DNA of 64,000 nucleotides from Mytilisepta virgata (GCA_028015205.1 CM051519.1:46914979-46978978); one strand, 5' to 3'; positions 47,946-61,010 are shown, numbered from the stretch's first letter. A program made the numbers and translations. Notes: generated by a model from the letters alone, not told the origin.

Positions 47946-48203
47946 GGTTGGTTTTAAATGGCTATCTAATGTATGAGATATCCATGTTGAGCTGCTATCC
48001 TGATCAGCCTAGTAACCAGAAGAATGATGACCATCGATCGTTCCGACCAGCAGCAGCAGAATTCGCTTCAACGAGAGCAGCAGCAACAGTAGAAGCAAAA
48101 AACCAAAATGAGCACGTGCGTGTAGCCATGAGCAACAAAGAGCAGTGAGGAGCAGTCAATAGCAGTGTCTTGAGCGGTATTGAGTAGGAAAAACTCAAAC
48201 ATA
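47946..48203. other. Centre of the inverted telomere-like locus
   Basis: Unique sequence with CAGCAGCAGCAGAATTCGC and GAGCAGTGAGGAGCAG words separates the TTAGGG arm from the CCCTAA arm. No gene is supported. Confidence 0.6.
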
Positions 48204-48471
48204 ACCCTAACCCTAACCCCTAACTATAGCCCTAATCCTAACCCATTACTATAAGCCTAACCCTAACCTAACCCTAACCTAACCCTAACCTTAACACTAA
48301 CCCTAACCTAACAGTAACACCAACCCTAAGCCTAGCCCCTTACTATAACCCTAACCTAACCCTCACACTAACCTAACCTAACCTAACCGTAACACCTACC
48401 CTTACCCTAACCCTTGCCCTCACCGTTATTCTAACTCTAACATAACCCTTACCATAACCTAACCTTTAACG

Positions 48472-48682
48472 GTTTTGCGCCGTTTTCAGCACATTTGGAT
48501 ATTTCGTGGCGGCCAGTTTTTATTGGTGGAGGAAGCCGGAGTACCCTGGGAGAACCACCGACCTTCTGTAGGAAAATTAGCAATCCTTGTCAATTTAGAT
48601 CGGAGGCGAACACACCCCGCCACAGGTGAGATTGGGACTCGCAACTTCAGTGTTGACAGGCTAGTGATCATTAGTAGCTATC
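48472..48682 (-). repeat. SINE copy 1 in telomere-like arm (head-truncated)
   Basis: Minus-oriented copy of the SINE at 28446-28701. The tail side reads AACGGTTTTGCGCC and the body includes GGAGAACCACCGACCTTC. The tRNA-like head is cut off at an AGCTATCAC junction. Confidence 0.85.
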
Positions 48683-49348
48683 ACAAAATTCGCTAACCCT
48701 AACAATAGCCCTAACCTAACCTTAACAATAACCTCCTAACCCTCACCCTAATACTAAGCCTAACCCTAACCATAATCCTAACCCTAACCTAACCATAACA
48801 CTAACACCAACTTTAACCATAATCCTTACCCTAACCTAACCCTAATCCTTACCCTAACCCTAACCCCAACCCTTATCCTAACCATAACCCTAACCTAACC
48901 TTACTTTAACCATACCCTCCTTACCCTAACCTAACCTAAAGCCTAATCCATGTCCTAATCATAACCCTAACCCTAACCCTAACCTAACCCTAACCTTAAC
49001 CTTAACCCTAACCCTAACCCTAACCCTAACCCTAACCCTAATCCTAAACCTAACCCTAACCCTAACCTAACCCTAACCCTAACCCTAACCCTAACCCTAA
49101 CCTAACTCTAACCCTAACCCTTAACCCTAACCCGAACTCTAACCCTAACCATAATCCTTGCTCTAACATAACCATAACACTAACACTAACGCTAACCCTA
49201 ACCTAACTCTAATCCTGTCCCTAACCCTAACCCTAACCCTTACCCTAAGCTAACCTAACCCTAACCCTAATCTAACCTAACCTAACCGTAACACCAACCC
49301 TAACCCTAATCCTTACCCTCACCGTTACTCTAACCCTAACCTAACCTT

Positions 49349-49567
49349 TAACGGTTTTATGCCGTTTTCAGCACATTTGGCTATTTCGCGGCGGCCAGTT
49401 TTTATTGGTGGAGAAAACCGGAGTATCCGGGGAGAACCACCGACCTTCGGTAGGGAAATTATCAATCCTTGTCAATTTAGATCGGAGTCGAGCACACCCC
49501 GCCACAGGTGAGATTCGGACTCGCAAGTTCAGTGTTGACAGGCTAGTGATCATTACTAGTCATGACG
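49349..49567 (-). repeat. SINE copy 2 in telomere-like arm (head-truncated)
   Basis: Minus-oriented copy with the same CCTTTAACGG junction to the telomere-like repeat at its tail, truncated near CATGACGAC at the head side. Confidence 0.85.
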
Positions 49568-49815
49568 ACACCCTAACTATAGCCCTTATCCTAACCCATT
49601 ACTATAAGCCTAACCCTAACCTAACCCTAACCTTAACACTAACCCTAACGTAACCCTAACCTAACAGTAACACCGATCCAACCCTAACCCTAGCCCCTTA
49701 CTATAACCCTAACCTAACCCTAACACTAACCTAACCGTAACACCAACCCTTATCCTAACCCTTACCCTCACCGTTATTCTAACCCTAACCTAACCCTTAC
49801 CCTAATCTAACCTTT

Positions 49816-50066
49816 AACGGTTTTACGCCATTTTCAGCACATTTGGTAATTTCACGGCGGCCAGTTTTTATTGGTGGAGAAAGCCGGAGTATCCGGGGAG
49901 AACCACCGACCTTCGGTAGGAAAATTAGCAATCCTTGTCAATTTAGATCGGAGTCGAACACACCCCGCCACAGGTGAGATTCGGACTCGCAAGTTCAGTG
50001 TTGACAGGCTAGTGATCATTACTAGTCATGACGAACTACCTAGATCACTCAGCCACCGAGGCCCCC
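49816..50066 (-). repeat. SINE copy 3 in telomere-like arm (full length)
   Basis: Minus-oriented copy extending to the tRNA-like head (CAGCCACCGAGGCCC at about 50051-50065). Its tail side carries the same CCTTTAACGG junction as copies 1 and 2, so the three arose by duplication of one insertion. Confidence 0.88.
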
Positions 50067-51007
50067 ATAAATTGATGAAAATTTGTTCATTTTAAATGGC
50101 CTCACTGAGTTCTTGACCATGGGACAGTTTCAGAGTTAATAATATTCAAATACATGTATATATATTCAGAAATGGGAAAATACAGGCAACGCTTCAAACA
50201 CCTAAAAATAAATGGAAATTGACCATAGCAACATTCCAATTTTTTTGTGAAAAATGGTAAAAAAAATATTCAATGTTACCAATTTTCAACTGAAAATTAA
50301 GGTGTTTTGTGGTGTTTCAATGGAGGTGAGCCTTAACTTTTCAGATTCTTAAAAATTCCTTACATTTGAAACTTTTCAGCCTCATTTTCTCACAGTTTAA
50401 CTTACATGTTCAGTGCACAAAAATAGCTATCACAAAATTTGCTAAACCTAACCCTAGCCCTAACCTAACCTTAACCATAACCTCTAACCCTCACCCTAAT
50501 ACTAACCCTAACCCTAATCCTTACCCTAACCTAACCATAACACTAACACCAAACCTAACCACAATCCTTACCCTAACCTAACCCTAATCCTTACCCTAAC
50601 CCTAACCTAACCTTACTTTAACCATACCTTCCTAACCCTAACCTAACCTAAAGCCTAACTCTAACTCTAACCCTAACCATAACCCTAACCCTAATACTAA
50701 CCCTAACCATAATCCTTGCTCTAACCTAACCATAACACTAACACTAACGCTAACCCTAACCATAATCCTTACCCTAACCTAACTCTAATCCTATCCCTAA
50801 CACTAACCCTAACCATAGCCCTAACCTAACCTTAACCATAATAAACCTAATACTAACTCTATTCCTTACCATACCCCTAGCCTTACCCTAACCATAACCT
50901 AACCCTAAACCTTTACTATGACCCTAACCCTGACCTTAACTCTTACCCTAACTGTTCTCCTAACCTAACCCTAACCCTTACCCTAGCCGTATTTACTTAA
51001 TACGTTA

Positions 51008-51190
51008 ATGGAGCAGGACATGATTACCCATCCGGAGCACATGATTTCGCTCCCAGGATTGGGAGTACACATTGCTAGTACTTTAGTTTCTGTGCTGTCT
51101 TGATCTTTTTTTTTAGTTTATTATATGTTTTGTATTCTTATAGTTATACATGTATCCTTGTGGTGTTTGTTTATTGTGTTCCTTTTCTTA
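51008..51190 (+). repeat. Penelope-like 3' tail copy
   Basis: GTTAATGGAGCAGGACATGA followed by TTTAGTTTCTGTGCTGTCTT matches 56150-56345. The GAGCAGGA...CCGGAGCAC segment matches the tails at 33.1 and 37.2 kb. Non-coding and 5'-truncated. Confidence 0.6.
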
Positions 51191-52505
51191 TTACATTTTT
51201 GGGGGGGGGGGGATTTCGAATTTCCGGACTTTTCCCACTGTTTTGTCGTTTCGGTATTCTTTTCCAAAATTTACTATTGCCAAACGGGGAATCCGAGAAA
51301 TTGTAATTTCTGATAATCAAATTTTATTCTTTAAAAAAGAGGTAGTGTTATTGTAAAAGTATACGAAATACAGGTTCATATAAAGGTAAATATGGACAAA
51401 TTTGCTTAGGTTCATGCCTTGGTCATTGCATGAAAAATTGTGAAATCCTAATTTTACACTAAATACAAACGGTAAAATTGAACCATAAAGGTATCGGGGA
51501 AATGTTTTTTTTTTCCAATTTCTACATATATGTATACAATGCAGTTTGTATTCTAATATTATTAATTTAGAAATTATATTACGTCTACATTTTCAGCGAT
51601 TTTTGTATATTTTGTTTTTGAAATACGATCGTTTTTGGACCACATTTATCTGTTGCAACTTTTATGTTAGTCTTTACAAATTTTGAAATTATATATGTCA
51701 ATTTAATATTTGGCTATTTGCGCATCGGCAGTACAGGAACACAGACACTCGACCTAGTTTTTCCTACTACTCATGAGAAATTATTTCATTATATGACATC
51801 TTTTTGTACTTTTTGGGCTCCATGGCGAAATTTATCTAGTGTATATTTCCTTTTATTTCAACTTTACATGAAAACCCTAAATATAATGCACCAATAATTC
51901 GAATAACTCATTTGGTGTTTAATAACATAAATCTGTATTAAAGAAGCATTATCCGGTTGACAGAACAGGCAAAATAATTGCAAGTGCAACCATTACATGG
52001 TAAACATGACAGTAAATGAATTCAAATTAATTTTTTCATTTTATAAATTCTCAGGGGCTAGTATAGCTCTCTTGGGATTTAATTGTTGTTCAAGTTAGGT
52101 ATTGGTAACACTGGAGGAACACTCAATGTCGGTGTAAACGGAGTCCTGTACGTGGTATGTGTCAACTATCTTGGATTTCCGTTCAGAAGAACACTACCCT
52201 GCAGTGATGACTTACAACAAGTATAAAGTATTGAACGATTCTTTTTTCATCTGTTCTTGATGAACAGCATTATCTGCTTTGTTCTGTTGCTTTAAGTTGT
52301 GTATTTTGTGTCAACAATTTCTGTTGACCATATCCTTTCCCATGTATACCGACATATTCAAGCATCGTTGATCTGTCATGAACCATGAACATAAGATTGA
52401 AGGAAAATACCATGATGCTGGTCAAAAATTGTTTCAGGTTTTTCAACAAGTTTTTCAGAATAGTTTCAAAGATGATATCTGCATTTGAATTTTTAATTTT
52501 CAATC
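51191..52505. other. Intergenic, nothing recognised
   Basis: A G-run at about 51201-51212 and AT-rich sequence. No supported gene. Confidence 0.45.
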
Positions 52506-52696
52506 AGGGCTATTCCAGAAAAAATGGTATGGGCGGGTTGGAAGGCATTTTTTTTCAGCACCCACTACCCATACAATTTAAAATAAAATTTCCTTATGCT
52601 TCCTTTAGAATTTTTTTCCAGACCCCCGACCACCCATACAATTTTATATAAAGTGCCTTCCAACACCCCCATACATTTTTTTTCCGGAATAGCCCT
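52506..52696. mobile_element. 191-bp foldback element
   Basis: AGGGCTATTCCAGAAAAAA at 52506 and the inverted TTTTTTCCGGAATAGCCCT ending at 52696 form arms of about 45 bases that also share TATGGG and TTGGAAGGCA. No coding capacity. Confidence 0.8.
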
Positions 52697-54555
52697 CATC
52701 GGCAAATTGAATTCTATTTATGGTAACTTATTACAGGTAATAAAATATTCCTCATTTACCCAACTGAACTGAACAAACTATATGATTTACCAAGAGTAAA
52801 CATTTGCATTTTTTTAAAAGTGTTTGAAGGTATAATGTATATATTGACGGAAAAAATATGCAAAAGTTGGGTTCTCAATATCCTAAACATATCACATTTT
52901 GTGTTTGCCCCAAATCAGAAGAATGTCAGTGGTTGCATACATGTTGATACATTTTATAGTTTTTAAATCAAACAGGTGATTTCAATTTTAAATATTTTCA
53001 TATGGGTCATTAAAATTTTTTATGAGGTGTTATGAGGATTGCACAACAACCTATTTTGGTGTATTTTAAATTCAATTTAAGAGTTGTCTGATTGATACCT
53101 CATACCTCTTTTCATTTCTAAACAAGCTATGAAATCTAAGACTTAAGTGTGATTAATTGTTTATTAAGCAAAATACCCATATAAATATTTCCAAATAAAC
53201 TATATCAAAACGCCTATCTGATGCAAATTTATCACCGCAATATAATTCAAGGACGTAAAAATTGTCTTCAACACAATTAGACCAATTGTATGTTGTATTA
53301 CGAAAATAAATTGTGCTGTATAAATATTGGAAATATATACAATTTCCAATGGAACATTTTTTTCAACCTTTTATGAAATATCACTGATTACAAATGGATT
53401 TCAGATATCATATACCATACAATACATGGCTGTTGTGAGACAAACCTGCTAAGACTACATAACATCTTTCTTTGCAAACATGAAACAAAACTTTTATAAC
53501 ATGAATTTTAAAATTCGACAAAAAGGAAGAAAAAATACAAGGTAAAATATCACAAAAAGAAATACAATTTCAATCCTGAGGGAAACTACAATGTGATATA
53601 CGTTTAAATGTATAATGCAAAACCTTTTAATACTTGTAGGTTCTACTGTGTATTTTATGAACTTACTGTACCTTATTTCTTGATTAAAATTCTGAATTGA
53701 AAATAAAAATCAGAAACATCAATATTTTCAGGATCAAAATCGGAAAAAACAACTTTCACCTATCCAATAAATGTTTTGTTTCAAACATTAGAAAATCGCA
53801 TACTGAAAACAGAAAATCCTCCCTTACATGTATATCAATTCCAAGCTTCAAGATTAGGCTGGGAAATAAAAAGGTATAGAAATAGTGTTGGAATTTGGTA
53901 TGTAATGCATTATAATATAAACCTGTATTTTTACATCACAAGTTGTCAATTAGGTAAGCTTTAAGTACATAAGAAAAAAATTTAATTTATTGCAGCTTAC
54001 ATCTTTTTTGAACATATTTGTCAAATTATAAATTCAGGCTAAGAATGTTTATTCGTTAACATATAAACTTGAATATTTGCAAATCTCACAAGGAATGCTA
54101 TTAAATGAAAGACATGTTTCTGTCCATGACTTTACAATGAGTATTAATCATTTCAACTCTTCAAAACACTTAAAAATATCAAAATAAACATAAATAAGTG
54201 CATTTCAAATTTTTCCTTTCACAAAACTACAGTACACTGCTGGTAGTTTTCTGACGGTAGGTTATACAATAATGAGATTTCAATTTTCCATTGTAAAAGA
54301 CAAAGTTTATAGATTAATGTCAAAGAGAAAACAAAATTCTGACTATCACAAGATCTATAACTTCCTATCTATAAAATAGTGAGATTTTAAATTTGGGACT
54401 TAAGGTGGTTCTGAGGTAAAAAAAAATAACTTTAGTTTTACATGTATTACAAAATCACATTTATATAAAAAAAAAAATTTACAATCAAATACAGGTCATA
54501 TCAATTCACTGCCCACTTGAAATGACAAATTACGATATTTTTAGTTCTCTGCAAT
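52697..54555. other. Intergenic / gene B 3' flank
   Basis: AT-rich. The 3' UTR of gene B should lie just below 54556. An AATAAA overlaps the stop codon of gene B, probably by chance. Confidence 0.4.
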
Positions 54556-57500
54556 TTATTTTGATATGAACCAAATCTCATTGTGTCTGAAGAGGAGTTC
54601 AAATGGACTATTGTATCCTGCTGTGAAGTAGAAGTCTGTGTAATATTTACTGGTATCACCAATGGCCTTAATCAACTCTTGTGCTTCACCGATCCATTCT
54701 TCCATCTTTGTGATATACCCTGAAAACTGCCTGGAATGACAAAAAGATACATACAATACAAATGAATAAAGGACAGCAATTCTCCATATAATCTAGACAA
54801 ACAATGTTACAGATCTCTAAATTTGATTACTTGAGAAATAATTCACGGTGGCTTCAAAATATCCTCATTTTACGACGGGTAGTCCATTTATGCCAAATAT
54901 TTTGCCACGAGCGAAAGCGAGTGGTAAAATATCGGCATAAAGGGCCTAACTGTGGTAAAATCAGGATATTTTCAAGCCACCGTGAATTATTTCCATTCTA
55001 ATGGGACAGTTTCTACGACATTTGAAATGCCGCAACATAGGTATTCAGACACGAAGACACCATTACACAACGCAAGTTATACTATGACGTTAAAGTTTGT
55101 GGGAAACATTACTATGACGTTGCCAAACAAGCGGTCTGGCGTTTGTGACATTGGAACCAATGTTTTACCACGGATGTAGACAGAAAGCGTTTGAAGATGG
55201 TCATATTAGAATGATGTATAAAGCTAGTTTTTTCCTTAATATATTATAAAGCCTGTTTGAGCTATATTATGCATTACATATGTATATAAGAAATTATGTC
55301 TTTTGCTCACTTGGATTTGCCATATCAAGGCCATAAGGATAATTAAACATCATAAAAAGCAAATATCAGTGTTTTGATAATTTTTAGTATCAGTATACAT
55401 AATGGTGCATGATACAGTCTCCTGCATATCGATCTGAAAGGTTACAACTTGAGGTCCATTCCAAAATTTTGGTCCAAATAAGTTTTAGAGGAGAATATTT
55501 TTAATGCAGGTTTTTTATAACTATGGCCATGAAAATAGTAAATGAGACTTTTTCCAAGAACCATTCCATAAATGTTTCATCTCTACCGGCCCAGTTCTTT
55601 CACAGCAATAGATTTTATAAAAGAAATTGTTTTCCCTTTTCTTTTTTAAATAGGTGTCATGTATTGCATATTGGTCTGAAGTATTGATAAATTTACCACA
55701 AAATGGATACATATAATTATTTTAAAATGTACCATGCAAGGATTATTGCATTATATCTAGACTTGTAATTGTACAAAACTTCATGACAAATGTGATGATT
55801 TTCAGTTTCCAATTGTGAACTTTCCCTTTCTTAGCAGTCTCCAGTCTATCGTGTGTACATTTCACAGATGATTTGTTACTGCCATGCATGTGATATAAAC
55901 GACAACTGTCTTGGCAGGGTGAGATTGCTGTCACTTTAACTTTAAAACAGGGTTATGGTCAGTCTCTCTTAATTTCATCACTCAAAAAATTTGACATTTG
56001 TCATCAAAAATTGATTGGCAGATACAAAGTTTCTATATCACATGAAACTAGATATCTTCTGTTAGATTTCACATACTTCTGTAACAGACACCTCACCGAA
56101 CTTGACAAACTCACTGGATCTTACTAACTGGCAATTTCACAGGTGCTGTTAATGGAGCAGGATACCTTACCCTTCCACAGCACCTAACATCACTCCTGGT
56201 TTTTAGTCTGAACAGTTCATATTGCTTAAGTGCTTTAGTTTCTGTGCTGTCTTGTTCTATCTTTGTTTAGTGTATTATGTTTTTTCACTCTTTTAGTAAT
56301 ACATGTATCCTTGAGGCAGTTTTTTGTTCATTTTGATGACTTTTTTTATTTTGAATTTACAGAAATTTAAATTTTTTGCTTCAGTATTCTTTAGCTGAAA
56401 TTTTGGTCACCACTGTGTATATTAAACAAGGGTAAATCCATATGCCTGGGTGGCCATCCACATTCATGCATGGGCAAAAATGTTCATGGTTTTTCTCTTT
56501 TAAATTACATTGGTCACTTTGCATAGAGGTCCAGACCCCAGAAACAAATTTGTAAGGGGAACATGTACAGACTATTCCATCCAAGTCTAGTTCCGATTGG
56601 CTCAGTGGTTTCAGAGGAGATTTATAAAAGCATGTTTACGATGACAAAGGATAGTAAATGATGTCATTCACATGGCTATTGGTTTAACTACATTTATAAA
56701 GAATCCTCAATATGCCTACACAAACACCAAAAATTTCAATACTACATGTATCTGGTGCTACATTGTAAGGTATCTTCATAGACTTACCTAACATACGCTC
56801 TGAATGTTGGTGCTGGAGTCAAAAACACTGTAGGATCTGAAGGCTTCGGTGGGTCCTTCATTTTGTTGGACACATAGAAAGACATTGTAAAATTACTCTC
56901 ACATGCTGGTCCTGGTCCAGGGATAAGTCGAACCAACACTGGGGCTGTCATGGCAATTTTCTCTTCTAAAAATAAATCTTCAGTTTGTAGTTTTATGATG
57001 AAAGGAAAAACGTATTTGATGGATGGATGAATGGCTTTAATTGTTTAACTTCTGGTGGCAATTATTACATGGGTTTCAGGACGAGTTTGTACTAGAAAAC
57101 ACAGAGGCGGCCCAACGCCGGACATATTTGAATTTTTTTTTCAAGAAACAAAATCACAAATAGTATTTGATATGTACTAAAACAATAAGTATCACTATGA
57201 CTGAAAGAAGTAAAACATCATGCAATCACTTTGAATGCCAAAATAAGTGAAGAGCAAGAAAGGTTTTTTTTTTTATCTATAAGTAAAAAAAATTCAACTT
57301 TGATTTTTTCTTCTTCAAAAAATATAACCCATCCCCCCAAATAAAAAGGATTTTGGGCCACATAATAAAAGCACAAACCTACTTACATTACAACACTGCA
57401 AAAAGTGTTTTAATTAATGAGACCGACAAAAGCTTGTAGCTGTAGCATAGGTGTAAATAAAACAAATGTCTTTTAAAAGAAGATGATAATTTAGGTAATG

Positions 57501-60264
57501 AGGTTCATTTTAAGACGTTTCCACTTTAAGGTTTTGGTCCATAATTAATTTATTGGTATGGTAGTCAGTTTTGAGGACAAGCAGGGTCATTAGATAAAAA
57601 TTCTGAAAGAGTTCACCATAAAAAGACAATGCTTTCAGTGGTACTGTGTGAAACTTAAGTTCGGCTATGGAGACTTCCTAGGTTTGCAGTCCTAGGAAAA
57701 AATTAAACCTACTTCTGCCTAGAAATTTGAAAACCACTGAATCAAGGTAGCAGTTATCTTTTTGTCTAGCTAAAATCTGGAGAAGGAAAGTATGCGAAAA
57801 AAAAATGTCTCAAAAAATGAAAACAGTAAAACAGTCAACATAAAGATTGGTTTTAAGAATCTTACTTTTCTCATTTTTTCCAGTAATATAATCATAAAGT
57901 CTATGAAACATTGTTTTAGATGCCTCTTTATAGTCTACTCCTGCAAGAGTTGTTGTCACCCAGTTTGTTTGTGTGTACTCTCTGAGTTCATATCCCTGAA
58001 AGTACATAGTATATGTATCACTGATGCAATTAAGACATATTCTCATAATAGTGTAGTGTTACATTACAGGGTTATCATATTAATGATATTAATCATGTTC
58101 ATAAATTTTAGTTTAATTTTCTGATTCCTTTCTTTAACATTAGACAGGTATAACCTCTATCAGAATAAGTCCTAAAAATTTATTATACTTATTCAGTTAT
58201 ATTTTTAATAAAAATGTTTTTAAATTCCAGTCATAAGATTAGAATTCAAAATTTTTTTCAAAAATGGTAAACTTTTAACCTCTTTAAAACTCAAAATGCA
58301 GAAAAGGGAGACAAATCTGATTCCACCGTAATATGTAGAAATAAATTGTATGTACACGTTCAATATTTCTCATCATTTAACATATTTTCACTGAAAGTGT
58401 ATACATATTTCAATGCTGTAGTGAAACTTTTAAAATAGAAGCAGTCTATTTGACAGCCAATCAGATTAATTTTTCTTCATCTTTGTTTGCAATATGGTCA
58501 CCCACCTTATGGTCGTGCGAATAAATGCTGCAAAGCCCTGCCTTAGTGACGTATCCAAATATGAGCAATGGTGATCACCATAAAAGGCTTGTATTTGCAC
58601 GTGATTTTCCGTATTTGTCACTGTAAAAGTGGCATATCAATAGAATATGTGATGTAAGTCGACTGAGATAAACAGACATGTATTCAACAGCTGTCGAAGT
58701 AAAATAAAAATGTATACATTTCATAATGACAAGAAAGTAAAATTAACCCCTCATTGTCATGAGACATTGTCGGAAAATGTAAAATTTATGTCATCAATAA
58801 ATAGATAGGGGCACAGAAGGTAATTAAGAGAAATATTTGATACAGAACTTTTAAAATTTTGGGTTTTATTCCTAATCTATCTACAAACTATGTAAATGAA
58901 TTTTCATTCAGCCAAACAAGACAATTACAATGTACTGGTATATGACTTTTTTTCTTTGTATTTCTTTACAGTCAATAATTTTTCCATCATATATTTAAAT
59001 TTCAAACATTTCTGAATATTAATTTGCACAAAAATTGTTTAAATTGAGCATTTTCAAAGTTTAAACTAAAAAGTTTTGTTTGTTGTAACTTGTAATAAGA
59101 GCTGTTCACTATTTTCTTCTTGTAGTAAAATACTTTACAGGTAAGTAACCAAATCTTGATGAAAGCATGGATAGTAAAAAAGTGCAGGCTATACAAAAAG
59201 TGTTCATGATAATTGTTATTGCTCTATACAACACACAGAAAATCTCGTGCAAAAACAAACCTTTTATGGTGATGTCTACCACCCACATTTGGACGAGTCA
59301 ATAAGACGGAGCTTTGCAGGATTTTTTGGCACGATAATATCTGTCTTTCATACATTAGCAAAGTAATACTGAATTATTTCTGCTGAAAACTCTGGTTGAC
59401 ATTATACTGAAAGGGGAGCAACTCGAGCTCTGCATTTTTTCTGGTGATATCATTTCAATGAAATATGTTCAATGTAATTACTTATATATAACCTTTTGAA
59501 TTTGATTAAACTTCTAAAGTATATTTTTAATCCAACTTATTTAGTATAGAATCCTAAATATTTGAAAAATCTTTGCTCCCTTGGGAAAATTACTATATCA
59601 ATTTGCTATTTTTAGTAAGAGTATTCATGGGGAAACAGCTCAAATTTAACGGTAAAATAAAGCTAACAAAATCACTGCTATGTCGTGTAGTTTTAAGAGA
59701 TGAACTCGTAGTAACATATGTTCAATAATAGCTCTCGGCAATTACACTTTTACAACTTGATAATATTTCCAATAAAACCCTTCAAATATAAAACCTTATT
59801 CTTAAGACACTTCTTCTATAAAGAAATAACTTTATTTTGTTAGTAATTTATTAAAGTTTCTTCCTGTGATATGGAACTAATATTTTATAAAACAGAGCAT
59901 GATAAAATCTGACAATACAATTCCGATGTCCCAACTTGAGGACTGTTCTAATTAAAAGGCCAAAATGACCACAAAAAAAAACAACTTTTAAAGCAAGCAC
60001 TGAAAATAATGGGACAGTTGGTTTACAGGAAACACCAGATTTTACAACTGGCCTTACCTTTCCTGATTCTACAACTGTGTATTCTGGACAGTCCAGTTTC
60101 TTACAGAAAGGTGGTTTCTTTTCTGGTGGTCCCATACTTTTAAGAAATTCATATTCCAGGTCTGGTAGCACTCTAATCATCTTAGGCTTATATAACAATC
60201 TATCTGACTGGACTGTCTGGACAGCAGCCAAAACAATAAGTAAAATACAGCTTTGGACCAACAT
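54556..60264 (-). CDS. SOUL/HEBP2-type heme-binding protein, secreted (gene B)
   Basis: Four coding exons on the minus strand: 60264-60058, 57995-57866, 56965-56788 and 54730-54556 (stop included). They give 690 nt, 229 aa, phases 0, 1 and 2. I chose the ATG at 60264 because a strong acceptor (CTTTCTCTCACAG) ends one base before it. The longer upstream frame would run through that intron. Residues 1-20 (LVQSCILLIVLAAVQTVQS) form a signal peptide. A 30-residue spacer precedes F-C-x4-C-P-E-Y (C54, C59). The core has GYELREYTQTNWVTT, KIAMTAPV with the family motif intact, an N-F-T sequon, then DTSKYYTDFYFTAGYNSPF and HNEIWFI. It is a canonical SOUL protein expected to bind tetrapyrroles outside the cell. 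Introns 1 and 3 are about 2 kb and host foldback elements. Confidence 0.92.
54835..54993. repeat. Foldback hairpin inside gene B intron 3
   Basis: Arms of about 73 bases (54835-54907 and 54921-54993) are inverted copies with few mismatches, sharing GAAATAATTCACGGTGGCTT. The loop is GAGCGAAAGCGA. The centre resembles that of the hairpin at 1151-1288. Confidence 0.85.
56150..56345 (+). repeat. Penelope-like 3' tail copy in gene B intron
   Basis: GTTAATGGAGCAGGATACC and CTTTAGTTTCTGTGCTGTC match 51008-51190. The segment CCTTCCACAGCACCTAACAT matches the tails at 33.1 and 37.2 kb. It lies antisense within the third intron of gene B. Confidence 0.6.
58510..59336. mobile_element. Foldback element in gene B intron 1
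   Basis: The arms at 58510-58612 and 59238-59336 are inverted copies, for example TGCAAAGCCCTGCC against GGAGCTTTGCAGG, and CACCATAAAAGGCTTG against AAACCTTTTATGGTG. A 625-bp non-coding centre separates them. Confidence 0.7.
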
Positions 60265-60907
60265 TCTGTGAGAGAAAGTACATGTAATTAAAATTTTCAA
60301 ATAAATGATTTACAATACATTTCTATCACAAAAAAACATGTAACATGTTTATTTTTTTATTTTAAACTGCTATCTGGGTCATTAAAACAATGTTTCTCTG
60401 TATCTTGTTAGGTGGAGTCTAATATAATTAAGCAACCATTGTCTGAAATAGAAGATATCTGAAGATCCCCAGATAATACGGAATGGTGTATATACAATTT
60501 GCACGTTTTCATTCAGAATATTTTCACAATCTAATTTTTGGAATTGTGAATTTCCGAACGTTAAATTGTTGAATCAAGCTCACCACTCGAAGGTGTGTTT
60601 GAATCAATCTGCATGATTATCCCTGAATAAAATTATCAGAATAAGTCTTCAAAATTTCCAATAAGTACAATATTCAGTGTGAAAAGCTTCATATATTTTT
60701 ATTAGTGAAAATAAATTTCAATTCTCTTCTCTCACTCCAAGTTATTTATATTTATTTATTTTTAAACAGATAGAGGTATGTATGACAAGAAACTCTTTTC
60801 ATGCACACTTTTACATTATATAATTTATAAAGACCATTATCTTCTTGTCTCAATGTCTGGAAATGAAAATATCACAATATCACATTTTAGAAAGTTAAAT
60901 ATTTTAC

Positions 60908-61010
60908 CTCAAATCTCTGCAGTAGCAGTTCTGTACTAGTGGCTGTGCTACACAAAACTATGCGAAATTAGAGTTACTCGGGCACCTGCAAATCATATAT
61001 TAGCCAGTGC
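60908..61010 (-). other. Probable 5' UTR exon of gene B
   Basis: On the minus strand a donor GAG|GTAAAAT ends an exon at 60908, and the acceptor at 60266 begins the coding exon. The upstream edge is a guess, set by the distance to the divergent gene C. No TATA box was identified. Confidence 0.4.

Larger units (their letters stand above)
48204..50990 (-). repeat. Telomere-like array, CCCTAA sense (right arm), with segmental duplications
   Basis: Degenerate CCCTAA/CCTAA fills 48204-48470, 48683-49340, 49570-49815 and 50430-50990. Long-range similarity in the pattern of irregular units shows that 48204-48470 matches 49567-49815, and that 48676-49210 matches 50425-50800, including a short non-telomeric junction (AGCTATCACAAAATT). 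The arm thus contains an A-B, A'-B' duplication. Three SINE copies are carried along. Confidence 0.88.

Noticed and set aside
46385..50990. A fossil telomere-telomere fusion
   Set aside because: The orientation fits, but the spacer is duplicated in inverted order and the array is flanked and interrupted by ordinary mobile DNA. Inverted duplication explains more of the data.
60265..60300. Gene B starting 12 residues further upstream
   Set aside because: The extension is read through a strong splice acceptor. The ATG at 60264 directly follows it and gives a clean signal peptide.
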